Shown here one piece after another: positions 1-22,664 of a DNA stretch of 64,000 nucleotides. Source of the stretch: Brevipalpus yothersi (taxonomy: Eukaryota; Arthropoda; Arachnida; Trombidiformes; Tenuipalpidae); contig QZCP01000767.1 of the NCBI GenBank assembly GCA_003956705.1, positions 1 through 64,000 on the forward strand, in the 5' to 3' direction. The translations under genes and the position numbers were made by a program. A model generated the notes under the pieces. The model had not been told where the DNA came from, made no database searches, and saw nothing but the letters and a program-made list of their open reading frames with translations. Each line of letters opens with the position of its first letter. Position 1 is the first letter of the stretch.

Positions 1-43
<43 letters not shown>

Positions 44-503
44 GTAGAGGCCAAGACATGTGGAGATATGATTAACCATTGTAGATCATCTCACTGTAGA
101 TGGGGTATGGATGAGGGCAGAGATGTTATTTAATAAGATCATAAAATGATGAGTCTCATGACCATGGATTGAGTCTTGGAGTTCTTTTTGTCACTTTGAC
201 TATATTAAACTTATAAGCAGAGGGGGAAGAAGAGAGAGGGAGAAGAAAGGGTAAAAGAAACTGAACCAATGGCTACTATATTTGACAATGTTGAATGGAG
301 AAGGCTGAATATTGAAATATTCATGGACCATCATCTCACATGTCTTATTGTATAGAGAGGAGTTAAGTTCATCATCCAGCCTCACTCATGTCTACATCTC
401 ATTCTTTGGGCTGACAATAAAGTTTGTTTGTCCAACATACACGCACCATCTTCTTCCTTCATCCCTATAAATGTATTCCTTACAAGATTCTTTCCACTTG
501 CAG
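1..503. other. Window edge: (GA)n tract and upstream intron of the channel gene
   Basis: Positions 1-41 are a truncated (GA)n tract. The rest probably belongs to an intron of the chloride-channel gene, since exon 504-739 begins in the middle of the ligand-binding domain after a good acceptor (TTCCACTTGCAG). Confidence 0.55.
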
Positions 504-2131
504 TCGATCACAATTGATTTGTTCATCAAATTGAAGTGGGAAGAATACCGACTCAATATAACGGATGCAACTCTCGATGCCATGAAGGATCAGCTCATTT
601 TGGATAAATCATGGGATAAAAAACTTTGGTGTCCATCTGTATTCTTCAAGAATGGTATTCGAGGTGATATGTATTTGGAAAAATCGCCCATGTCTTATTT
701 TGAGATCCTAGAGCCGAGCACTGTCCAAATGACTCAAAGGTAATACCGATCAAAAAGACTAGGAATATCAAAATTAAACAAATTAATTTTCTCTCTCTTC
801 CTATTTTCAACCACATCCAGAGTATCGGTGGTCCTATTTTGCCATATGAGTTTTCGAAAATATCCACATGACAAGCACACATGCTATATTAATATTGGAA
901 TGAGTTGAGTATACTTGGATGAAAAAAATGCACACATTCCAATCATTCACTCTTACACTTCCAAATATTTTCAAATGATAAGAAAGTGACAATCAAGTGT
1001 TCAATTCACTGACTCATTTTGATACGCCCAGATATGAACTCCGCCTGAAGATAGACTCTCGAATGAACTAGATTCTTTCTGTGGTGATGAATACATTTAT
1101 TTATATATGTATATTTTATTCCCATTTCCATCACATAATAAGTTACTTGAATCTTGACATTTGAAGCCATCACCATTGAATGCTGTTGGCCTTTGACCTC
1201 TTGAGCTTGAATTTCACTTTCTATTCTGTGATGTTTCCTTGTCAATTGTGAAGATGGTTAAAAACTTTTTTCCCTTTCCCTAATCTAGTGTCTCATCGTA
1301 TTCAAACGGTCAATCTGAGGTGGAATAAGACGGAACTTTCCCCTGATTGCTACAACACAGACTATATGGTCAGCTTGAATCAAAGTTCTTCAGTTGATTG
1401 TACTGATTACTCCAATCCAAGTAAGGCGTAGCATGAGAAGATTGATAATTCTTCTTTGATAAACTCATCTGGTTCTTGTTCTTTTCCTAGGATCTTTTGC
1501 TTGTCTCCAAACGGCTCTGATACTCGATCGTGGTCTTGGTTACTTTGTCTCTCGAAAATACGTGCCAAGCTTCATAATTGTGTCCACATCATTCGTTGGC
1601 TTTTGGATTCCTTCCCACAGTTATCCAGCGCGAGTAACCCTGATTGTCACCTCACTGTTATCATTGATAACTCAACAAGTTCAAACGGTCCACATTTATG
1701 CTTCATACATTATATCCATTCACATATGGAATAATATATGTACAACATTTGTGTTTCTGGGTCTGATTGAGTTCGTTATGGCTACTTGCTGGGATAATTC
1801 GTGTCAGAATTGTAACAATTTTGACAGATTTGAGAAGAAAGAATTTCCTTTGGATGGAGGAAATTCGCTGAATTTGGAAGAAGTTCGATTGCAAAACTCG
1901 ATTAATACAGTCACCATTCCACGAACTACATGTTTTTTGGACAAAATTGTCAGAGGCTTTCGGAACTTTGGTCGAAATACGAACCAGGTTGATGCGTACG
2001 CCAAAATGATCTTTCCAATCGCTTACATCATTGTGACCATCATCTATTGTTTCTGGGTGGTCAGTATGGAAGATTTTGATCATAAGACATTCAGGTTGAT
2101 CAAGTCACCAAATAATAAGTACAAGTTTTGA
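504..2131 (+). CDS. Cys-loop ligand-gated chloride channel subunit (3' part of gene)
   Basis: Four exons join in phase: 504-739, 821-903, 1289-1420 and 1491-2131 (stop TGA at 2129-2131). The 5' exons (signal peptide, first part of the ligand domain) are not recognisable in the window and probably lie upstream. Exon 2 carries the signature Cys-loop, two cysteines separated by exactly 13 residues (FCHMSFRKYPHDKHTC). Exon 4 holds M1 (FIIVSTSFVGFWIP), M2 beginning PARVTLIVTSLLSL, M3, a short intracellular loop of roughly 90 residues, and M4 near the C-terminus. The Pro-Ala-Arg at the cytoplasmic end of M2 is the established mark of anion-selective members, so a plasma-membrane chloride channel gated by a transmitter is inferred. 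Loop C is divergent, so I cannot assign a ligand (GABA, glutamate, histamine, glycine or pH). Confidence 0.85.
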
Positions 2132-2594
2132 GTGGTAATGCTCTCGATGCTTTGAAAAGGATACATCCATTTAGCATCTGCCATGTACATCATATAAATA
2201 CGATGGATATATATATATATTTGACTAACTAAAAATTAGGTTTTCGAAGGTTCGGAAACTGTAGTTGCTTGGATAATTTTCCTAGAAAATTTCCAAATAT
2301 TCAACATAATCAATTATTTGCATGAATTTATGAACATTTTATGGCGTTTAATCCATCTTGATTGATTAATTAATCAAGCATGATTGTTTACCTTGTTCTT
2401 CAAATCTTGATAATCTTGGAAAAAATCCTTTCCCATATTATTATTATTATCGTAATTGATGTAAGTCCATGGTTGTGTTTGTGATGATAAGTGGTCATCA
2501 TATATGACAAGACTCAATGCTGATCAAATATTATAACATTTGCTACTGATATATTGGACAAAAGAACGAATCATTTTCACTTGAAAATTTTGCT
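2132..2594. other. Convergent intergenic spacer
   Basis: This 463-bp AT-rich stretch lies between the ends of the chloride-channel gene (+) and the M13-like gene (-). It should hold both 3' UTRs. A short (TA) run sits near 2209-2220. I see no further gene. Confidence 0.6.
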
Positions 2595-5500
2595 TCAACA
2601 TCTTTCCATGTTTGAATTTCTTGAGCACTTATACGACTTGTTGAATTCATCCAATTGAGCAACTATAGCATCGAATCTTGAGAAGAGTAGAAAAAATCTT
2701 AACCATCATGAAAGTGAAAGATGTTCAATTCGAACTCACTTTTTCGAAGTTGAATTCAAAATCTCTGGTGAATGTCCTTTCTCTTCGAATAATTTACGAG
2801 AACAAAAGGTCTATAACACAGTATATAGCCGTTATTAATTAGTTACATAATCAATTTAGTGGAAAACTTATTAGATCGTAATTCAATGGAAGATTTCATG
2901 CTAGAAAATACCTTAGCTAAATTGATGAAAAATAATTGGCTTGCACCTTGATTGAGTCCAGGAAGGTGATCAACTTTATCCATAGGTCTATCATCTGAAA
3001 AGAATGTCTAAAAAATTTCAAACATCAATAAAAATTTGTCAATTCAAAATTTGCTTTATTCTCATTTCAAACCTTTTCGGTGATCAGAGCAGCAAGAAAA
3101 TCCATCACCATTGTCCTTCGTTGAGTAGAATTACTTTTAGTGTAAATGTTTCTCAGACTACAATTCAGATTGATCATATCATAATCAACAAATTTGATAG
3201 CTTGCATGGTCTCATTAGAGCCGGGAGTGTAGCTCAAAGATGTAGGTTTAAAGAGCAAGCGAAGTATTTCATGAACAATTCTGAATCCAATTGAAGAGTA
3301 GTTGAGGAAGCTGCAAAAAATTGTTCCAATTAAAATGGGAATCATCAAATCAAATTATTAATGAATTATCTAATGAACTTACTTTAAATCCGTTAAATAT
3401 GGTTCTGAGGTGATTGTCGTCAAAATGTTCATCAAGTGGTCAGCAAAGTATCTTACCGGACTCTTTTGTCCGATTCCAGGTCCCATGTAATTTCTTCAAT
3501 AGAAAGTATTTCAATGTTAAATGAAAATAAAAGTAATTAAGAAACAGTTTCTAAAGTTACAAAAGATAGATGGCATATTGAATATTTATCGTCTCTTGAC
3601 CTCACTTACATCATTACCGGATCCTTGGCTTTGAGCACTTCTAATTGATTTTTACGCGCAAACTTACGAAGTTCCAACATATTCAAAAAGTATTCTCCTT
3701 CTCTGATGAATAGCTGGAGAAAATGAAATTCCGATGATAAATATGCAGTAAACTTGAGATGAAAGGAAAGAACTTTCAACAACAAAGATTCACTCACACT
3801 TTTGTGGATCTTTTCAATTGCATCCGTTCGAACGAATCGATTCATTTCATCAATATACGTTCGCAATGAATTTATTCGTTCAAGCGAATCTTCCAAAGTG
3901 GAATTATCATCTAAGCGATTGACTAGAACAAGAGAAGTGTAGTTGACGGCTCGTTTGATCATTCTTCGAAACTAAATGGAAAAGAGGAATAGATTATCTT
4001 GAAACGAAAATGCCTGAATTGACTTCTTACACCGATCGTTTCGAGATCATTATAGTTTTCTCGATAATAGAGAAGAGGTAGAACGTTGTGAAAATGATAT
4101 ATTAACTGATGATCACAAAAATCTGGTAAACTTCGCGTTTCATTGATTTGCATCTTCGTGAAATAAAGATCCCGCCAACTTCGAGATAGCCTTGGTAAGC
4201 ATTCCATAGCTACTCGCCAGACCATATAATTACAGATGATCCTGTGGCAAAGATTTCAAGGTTCCAGATATATTTCAGATTTCGGACATTCTATGATAAT
4301 GAGCTTAAACACCTTTTCTCAGTGCTGGTGACCATGGTGCCAATGTTCCTCAAAACATCCGTATTGAAAACTTTGAAATATTCTTGACCAGTAGCATTTA
4401 AGCCTTCATAAGCACGAAGAAAACGTTCCCAATCGATCTGAGTAAAGAGTTGAATCAGAATATTCTCGTAGCATTTTCGTGATGATGATCAACTTACACT
4501 GGGAAAAATTGAGTTCATCTGATTTGCTGATACTGTCTCCCATGTTGTGTCATTCGAACTCATGAGTATCTAATGATAGTGAATATAACTCTTTAAATCA
4601 GTTCAAATACTTCACATAGCTTACTCACAGCTGCGATATCAAATTCAACTTTGAGAATTTCATGTATTGCATCTTGAGCACCCTTCTTGGTAGCACCTAG
4701 CTTGAGCATTGTGTCCATCATGAGTTCATAGTATAAACGCCATTTTTGCTGCCGATAATCCTGAAGCTTTAGTCCCAGTGTAGGAGGTGAGATCTGTGAA
4801 ATACAATATGGATATATATGATCAGTCAATTCCAACCTTAAACTCAGAAATAGATCACAATGAATAGCGGAAGTAGAAGGATTGATTCATTACCAATATC
4901 AGAGGATCAGACATTCCATTGAATTCCAGATTGATGTCAAAAGAGAACAGAGAAGTGTCAAGTGCACCAAGATTTCGAATGCGAGTTAAGAAGCCAGTTA
5001 GATTGAAAAATGTCCCACATTGATCACTTTTACCCAGAAGAGGCCATCCACCCACAGCATCGATCAGATCCTTTAATGGCTTATGATCTCGACTTTCACG
5101 AGAAACTGTATATGATGAAGATTGATTAACTTCATAATCGATGATGATCAGTTCAACTTACAGCTATCTTTACAAGATTTACGAAAATTCTCTAATTGAC
5201 GAAAAACTGGCTTCTCTTTATCTTGAGAAGATAAAATAAGAATTGGGATTCAGATTTTTAAAGCCCATTGGGATTGAGCTTAGCGTGTGGGTTTGATAGG
5301 ATTTGATGAACAGAATCACATAAAATGATGAGAATGATAATATGATTACTCACTTTCAGGTGAGATGATCTTTTGTAGTATAGCTGATTTGAACAAGAGT
5401 GGAAATGATGAGTACGTTTGATCAATTTTGGCTGGAAACTTACAAGAGCTGTTGGGATCCAAATTAGTGCGAATCCAATTAATATCTTCTAGTGGCTTAT

Positions 5501-6511
5501 TGAGTAGAATCATTGATTGCTCAAAACACAATGATTGCGAAAAATTATCACATTCTAATGGTCTATCATCCAGAATTTTCAAAAGATTTGAAGCTGTATT
5601 GAGAGACAAAAGTTGGGTTAAAGCTTTTTTCCGTCTTATTCCAAACATACCTTCAATCACACAATTTTTCGTTAAACACAGATCTTTGGTTCGATATTCT
5701 TCTATGTAAGTGGTAATCGCTGTCTCAGTTGATGATGTTATTGGTGGTAATGATGAAGACGATGGTTGAGGTGGAGCGATTGAGGTGTTAAAACAACCAG
5801 TTGAAATCGAATCATTACCAAAAGATAATGGACAAGGTGGACAGGAAAACTTGAGATCGAGAGTGGTTGAACTAGACATTGTTTCTCCATCATACTCCAT
5901 CGATCGATTACTTTCAGGTTCCATTGTGGTCGGACAAACTGTACAATTACACTCTGGAATAATACACCGTGGACAAGTGACCCGAGGACATGGTCCGCAC
6001 AGTGCTAATTCCGGTCGTAATGGATTTCTGGCACTTCCAATGAAATCAGATCGATATACATCTTTGGGTTTGAGTATTGTTACTGTAGGACACTTGGTCT
6101 CTAGAAAAACGATTTCAGAAGTTCAGGAAATGGTCAATACCAATTCGAATATAAAACAGTATACCTTTAACTTGTTCAACAGTAAACATGTACACCAAGA
6201 CACTGAGAAATGCGATGGCTAATAGACTGACTATATAAAAGCCAATCTCAAAGAAATAAAACTTTCTGGACCAATTGAATCTGTATCTAAGAAGATATTA
6301 ATTATATAAGGTGAAATAGATTCTTTCGAATTTCGAGAGATCAATGGAAAAACAAGGATCTTTCGAAATTTTCTTCTTACCTTCGATTTACTTTTCGATT
6401 TTTCTCACAACTGTCAGAACTCAATTCAACATCATTATCATTCTCATCAACCTGCCTACATACCATCTTCACAGTACGAAGATTCATCGGCTCACAGCAT
6501 GATCGATTCAT
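2595..6511 (-). CDS. M13 (neprilysin-like) type II membrane protein with degenerate zinc site; probable pseudo-peptidase or decaying gene
   Basis: About sixteen exons read on the minus strand. The start is ATG at 6511 (exon 6381-6511, short basic/acidic cytoplasmic tail). Exon 6165-6286 carries one transmembrane helix (FYIVSLLAIAFLSVLVYMF). Exon 5354-6100 encodes a Cys-rich, Pro/Ser-rich stalk and the M13 N-terminal motif CLTKNCV. Later exons give FRKSCKDS, GGWPLLGK (near 5040) and NYMVWRVAMECLPRLS (near 4210). The last exons give LPGLNQGASQLFFINLAK (2912-2994), a segment FCSRKLFEEKGHSP near 2780, and the terminal CSRNSNMERC before TGA at 2595-2597. In active family members the motif after the YGGIG-like segment is HExxH. 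Here it reads YSSIGFRIVHEILR, so the second zinc histidine is arginine, and the ENIAD-like region is TMVMD. The splice between the exon ending at 3073 and the exon 2912-2994 does not keep phase in my reading. Membership is clear; catalysis is unlikely. Confidence 0.75.
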
Positions 6512-7446
6512 GATTAATCAGGTATCATTTGTACAGCAACCCTCGATGAATAGAAACTGATCTAACAAGAGTCGTTGGAACATATTGTTCCCAGAACTTT
6601 TTGAAGGTAGTTTACATCGATGTTTTGTTGAAAATATTGAAGCCCATTGGAAAGTTCACTTTCATCGTACACTCGATTCGGCAATTTTTAAACATTCAAG
6701 TAATATAAAGTGTACGATTAAAATAGTGGATAAACCAATGTTACCAGAAGATTACTATTACCTTCCTTGGTGGTGAGTCTTAATTCGCATCTTGAGCCCA
6801 ATCGAATGCATTCATTTAGAGAAACAATTGGCTTCACGGCCTTTATTATCACGTCTGTTTTCTTGAATCGTAAATTCTTTTCTTATTCTTTTCCAACATC
6901 CATCTACTCACACTTTTGTTCACTTTGAAACTCTTTCTCCTTTCAAATCTTTTCTACACCTCATTTTTCCTTTGTGATACTATTATTCTTCCAGAATCAC
7001 CACAGGCACATCATTGCCGTGATCATTTTGTTGTACCATTTCAATTTACTAAGAATACTTAAGTATACCGTGATCTATGATAATTAGCGTAAAAAACACA
7101 TGAGAGAAAGAGAAAAAGAGAGAGGAGGATGGAATGAAATTGCCCGATAAAATATGGGTGGAAAAATCGTTTGTTGGCCTCAAGGTTCAGGGAGAACCAC
7201 AACCACCCCACTCGATGGTTTGAGCTTAATTCAGCACAAACACACACACTTATTCATCTCATCAAACAGCTTGCCTTCGATATGAGAGAGAGAGAGCGAA
7301 AAAGTTTCAAGTTTGTTATTACTATATATATATATGTACATCGAAAATTCATTCAATTACTGATCAATATATTAACACTAAGCTTCGATACGATCTTAAT
7401 CCGGAATCATTTATCAAAAGTAAATCCGAAGTGAATATTTTCGGGC

Positions 7447-7500
<54 letters not shown>

Positions 7501-8910
7501 TGTTGTAAAAATTTGGACGAATAATTGGCTACGATTGGAAGAGTTGATTAAAATCACGATTCATCGAATAATGTGATCTTTATATGGATACTGGTGCAAT
7601 GAGATCGAGATGGAAGGCTTCTCAAGAGGTACAGAATGGCCTCACCATTTAGCCATTATTCCATTTTGGTAAATTTGTTTTCCATTCTGATACCTTCTTG
7701 ATGAGGCTACTTTTGGATGGGAGTTGGAATTTCTTAGCATCAGAATTTGAAAAGCGTGCAAAAATTTTCCCTTTTTCATTTCAGTCATTTTCTCTAAAGT
7801 GATCTGTATCAGCATCATCATCAAGCTATCTTATTTGATTGAATTTCATCGATTCCCCCAATATTGACGTTGACATCATAATGATAGGAATATATAAGCG
7901 TTTAGATGCGTTTTGATCTTCTATCTTTTGCTGTCAAATATTTAGGAAAAGCCCGAAAGAAAAAAAGAAGTCAAGATGTCAATGTTTTGTAATAATAATT
8001 GCAATTTTTATTCTGTTAACAAGGTTCCTATTATTTTATGATGAAAAGAGAATTCAATTTTATAAGCTATAAACTTTTTTTTTCACTGCTCATTGTTCCG
8101 GTATTGATAGCTCAAAAATTGATCAAATATATCTCAATTGGGCGATCATAAAATGAATTCCCATCCAATATCAAAAGACGCACACTCTCATGAGATAATG
8201 AATTTTTCGAGTTCTTCCGTTTTCTTGACGATATTTATGATGGGAATTTCCATATCGTACGAACGAAAAAGCGATGAACCTGAATTCGATGGTGTCAACG
8301 AACGTTCAACGAAAGTGTATGTATAACAGAAAGAGAAAAAAACGTCCAACCAATGAGAAAGTGAAATTTTAAAATTATATTGATGATGATTAGTTATCCA
8401 GATGATCCACCACCATCACTTCACATGATGAGTTAATGGTGTGAATGATGACTGACTTGAGGTGAGAATCACATTCAAACTTTATCCAATTCCATAGTGA
8501 CAATTTATTGCTTAGCCCACATATTTTGTGGCCTCAAGTTGACGAAATTCAAGAATCATGAAGAGAATATGATTTTCAACCATTCCGTTTGAGGCCACAT
8601 GATTCCCATCAAGTTACGATTCATTTCGAACTTGATACCGAGACAACTGAGTATGGCATGACCAATAGTCATCTTGAGTATATGCCTTTAAGATATTTTT
8701 TCATTTTGGGTTCTTTTACTCGATCACCCTGTCGAAATGAAGAGAAAGAAAGAAATTCAATATATATAAGAGATTTTTGTAACTCAATTGGAATTCAATT
8801 TTACCAATTTTTCTGAGAGTAAGAAAAGAAACAAGAAAAGAGAGAGAAAAAAGTTATTTTTGGTGATAGAAAAAGATAGCCAAATGAAAGAATAACGAAA
8901 GAAGTGATAT
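6512..8910. other. Intergenic region, no supported gene
   Basis: This stretch runs from the start codon of the M13-like gene to the 3' end of the MH2 gene. It contains a (GA)n tract at 7451-7496, smaller GA patches, and short open frames without recognisable domains. The open frame at 6585-6776 looks protein-like (mixed composition) but has no clear start context or partner exon, so I do not call it. Confidence 0.5.
7451..7496. repeat. (AG)n microsatellite
   Basis: Uninterrupted AG dinucleotide run of 46 bp. Confidence 0.97.
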
Positions 8911-19683
<10,773 letters not shown>

Positions 19684-20163
19684 GTGAATCCAATTCGAAT
19701 TATGATGATGATGATCAAATGATAATTCTTCAATCCACAGCAGCTTCGGATCAGAATAAAGATCGCATAATCAGATATCACTCTCACAAGATTTTCCCAC
19801 AGACTTTTCCAATAATTCTGGATCAATTTCTATTCTCCAGAAATTTTTCTCACAAAATATGAAATTTCACACCGGTGAAAATATCGTTCACAAACACTGA
19901 TTCGTGGAAAACAAGACCACAAGGAAGCATGTGGAAATATTCACCATCAATTTCAACACCAATCAATACCAGAATCACATCAATCGGATGCGGCACAGAC
20001 ACTAAATAATTGCAGTACTTATGATAGTAAAGCGAATTCCGATCGTATACAAGTTCGGAATTGTTCAGAACTTAGCGGATTCGCTTACACACGCACTTCA
20101 GAAACTTCGGAAACTGAACTTTCGGCAAGAACAAGAAGGAGAAGGAAAGCGGGAGAGAGATAA

Positions 20164-20244
<81 letters not shown>

Positions 20245-21645
20245 TGAAGCCAGGTGAGTGAGTTGATCTGATGGGAGGAGGGGAGGCAGAGAGATAGACG
20301 AGGGGGTTAATTAGATCCAGTCAACAAATCAAGTTTTCCGGCTGATAGTCCAAGACATTAGTAAACAGAATTTGTGTTTAATTCTTTTGAGAGTTCGAAT
20401 AAAACTTTTCATTTCACTCTTTTGGGGTATATTTTTTTATTCACTCTCTCTCTCCCTCTCTCTCTTTTATACTCATCTCGTGATCAATCGAGAACACGAG
20501 TTTCGATTACGTATTAATTCGAATCACTTATATGATCTTCCATGTGTGTATGCATGTATGTGTATACACTTGATCGTGATACAGCTCAGACAGTGATGAA
20601 TATCCTTTCCTTTCACATGTATTTCGTGAACTAAAAAATTTCTTTACTAAAAGTCAATTAATCAGAACAATTTGAGCACACTTTCACTCCGTTCACAGAC
20701 CAGAAAACACTCTTACTAACCTCTCTCTCTCACTGAGCTCATCATATCCCAGCTCTCATGCACTGCACAAAAAAAACTCTACCATCCATAATACACATGT
20801 AACCTATCACCTCTCTGCTGTAAATAAAAACTCGTCAAAAAGTCTCTGGAATCAAAAAGCATAAATCTACACAAAATTCGAATATTCAGAACTTTGTTCT
20901 CAGAACTTTTCGACAAAAATTTTCAAAATAATTAGAATCCACCAGGGTGCGCTGGTGTACCTTATTCTGAAGCAATTGAATTGAAGAGCTTGCATCACAA
21001 AATGATGTTACCTGTGTGTGTATATATGTAAGTGTGTGTGTGTATTTAAAATTGATTAAAAACTTGTGATTGCAAAGTATAATTGTTTGGTGATTAACTG
21101 TGTCTTGTATCAAGCATCACTTATCACCACCACATACTCAATATCTGTAAAGTATTGCAAGTGTAATCAAGAAAATATTGTGTGTATGTGTATAGAAGCT
21201 CTCACTGATTAGTTGATGATAGTGGAGAGCACATATCGTGAGACCATTGCTACAGCAGTGTGTGTATACAGTAGTCTATGTTATCTCTCCCGCTCGCCAC
21301 TCTATCAGTCTCTCTCTCTCGTACTGATCCACACTTTTCGCTTTATTAGCCAACCTTCATTGGTGGCGGTTTTTGAGCGCGTTTAGCGTATTTATATTGA
21401 TCATCATCATCATCATCATCCCAGGTACTACATACACATATGACATAAAGATATACACAAACAATTGTACACACACACACATACATATTAATATCATCAA
21501 TTTTACTTTTGCTCTCACCTCTGAGGTTAATAATATCTCTTTTATCAATACCCCATATTATACATATACATACACACACACACACATACATACATACATA
21601 CATAACGAAGATATAATTACATTGAAGAAAAAAAATTGTTCATTA
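19684..21645. other. Divergent intergenic region upstream of MH2 gene and MRNIP
   Basis: The MH2-like gene starts leftward at 19683 and MRNIP starts rightward at about 21673, so both promoters should lie here. The region holds an imperfect (GA)n tract at about 20165-20241, TG/CA-rich stretches near 21010-21040 and 21560-21600, and a (CAT)n patch near 21400-21420. No other gene is evident. Confidence 0.55.
20165..20241. repeat. (GA)n microsatellite, one interruption
   Basis: GA run with a single AAA interruption near 20182. Confidence 0.95.
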
Positions 21646-21672
21646 ATGTGTGGAGATAGAGTATACACTAAA

Positions 21673-22224
21673 ATGCCTCAAGAATTTGTTGTGATTCGGT
21701 GTTGTGAATGTGAAACATTCCAAGTTCAAATGTCCAAAAAATCAAACAAATGGATATGTAAGGTATGCGATCAAAAGCAATCTGTTAAAAAGATTTTCTA
21801 TCGTGGTCCCGCTCGATTTTGCCGGGAAATTGTTACCCAAGTTAATTATACTCAAGGAGAATTGAGAGATGGTTCATCAACAAATATAGAGGATTATCTT
21901 GACAGACTTTTGGATCATCTGTATGATAGCGATATCTCATCAACATTCAACTACAACAACAGCAGCAACAATTCATTGTCTTATAATAATCCTCCACTTC
22001 CTCCTCCTCCTGCTATGGTTAGCACTCCTACAATGACTACTGACCTTATCACATCAGTCAACAATTCTGCAAACACTATGTGTCCATCTTTGGATGATGC
22101 CTCAATAGAAATGGAATCTTGTCACTTGTCTGCTCGCAAAGAGATGCTCGTTCGAAAATGTGAAGATTCAAGTAATGGTGAGATGCCAAGCATAAAGAGG
22201 ACCAAATGGGACCAGTATTGTTAA
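21673..22224 (+). CDS. MRNIP: MRN complex-interacting protein (MRNIP) homologue
   Basis: Single-exon reading frame ending TAA at 22222-22224. The N-terminal 70 residues match MRNIP: FVVIRCCECETFQVQMSKKS, then KWICKVCDQKQSVKKIF, with a CxxC...CxxC zinc-ribbon arrangement, then FCREIVTQVNYTQGEL. In vertebrates MRNIP binds and stabilises the MRE11-RAD50-NBS1 complex and promotes the DNA damage response in the nucleus. The C-terminal half here is low complexity (Asn/Ser/Pro-rich) and ends in a basic patch SIKRTKWDQY. I favour the start at 21673 (MPQEFVV) because the homologous domain begins immediately after it. ATG at 21646 is in frame and possible, and the frame stays open further upstream through repeat-like sequence. 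The gene ends convergently with the histidine-rich gene. Confidence 0.85.
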   Translation: MPQEFVVIRCCECETFQVQMSKKSNKWICKVCDQKQSVKKIFYRGPARFCREIVTQVNYTQGELRDGSSTNIEDYLDRLLDHLYDSDISSTFNYNNSSNNSLSYNNPPLPPPPAMVSTPTMTTDLITSVNNSANTMCPSLDDASIEMESCHLSARKEMLVRKCEDSSNGEMPSIKRTKWDQYC

Positions 22225-22595
22225 TTGTGAATTGAAAGAAAGACTTTCCTCTTTTACCAAAAAAAAATTACCCAATCATCCATTCAATTTTCCCTCCTCT
22301 AATCATTCTGATGCCTATGCAAGAGTGATGTTCCCTTGATTTTTCTTTTCTCCCTTCTTCCTTTAATTCTCCTCTTGCTTTTTTTCATGCTCATTCGTTG
22401 GGTTTTTGTTTCATGAATCGAATGTAAATATGAATATGATGAATTTCTTTCTCACTTTCGAACCATATCATTGGTTCCAGGCATACGTCCAAACTAGAAT
22501 CTAAATTGTTTGATATATGTAGGGGGAAATTGTTTCCGTTTTCAAATGGTTGTACCTTATAAATTCATTCAAGAGTTCTCAGTGGTCATTATTTG

Positions 22596-22601
22596 AATAA
22601 A
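22596..22601 (+). terminator. Polyadenylation signal AATAAA for MRNIP
   Basis: Canonical AATAAA 372 bp after the MRNIP stop codon, in the short tail-to-tail spacer before the minus-strand histidine-rich gene ends at 22665. Confidence 0.6.
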
Positions 22602-22664
22602 TATATTGCAGCTTTAATGAGTGTATACAATGTTTTATCCACCCAAAGACATCGATGATCAATC

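Noticed and set aside
6585..6776. Protein-like open frame (63 residues, mixed composition) upstream of the M13-like gene
   Set aside because: No start context, no splice partner and no recognisable domain.
21373..21645. In-frame N-terminal extension of MRNIP
   Set aside because: It translates TG/CA and CAT simple repeats, and MRNIP homology begins right after the ATG at 21673.
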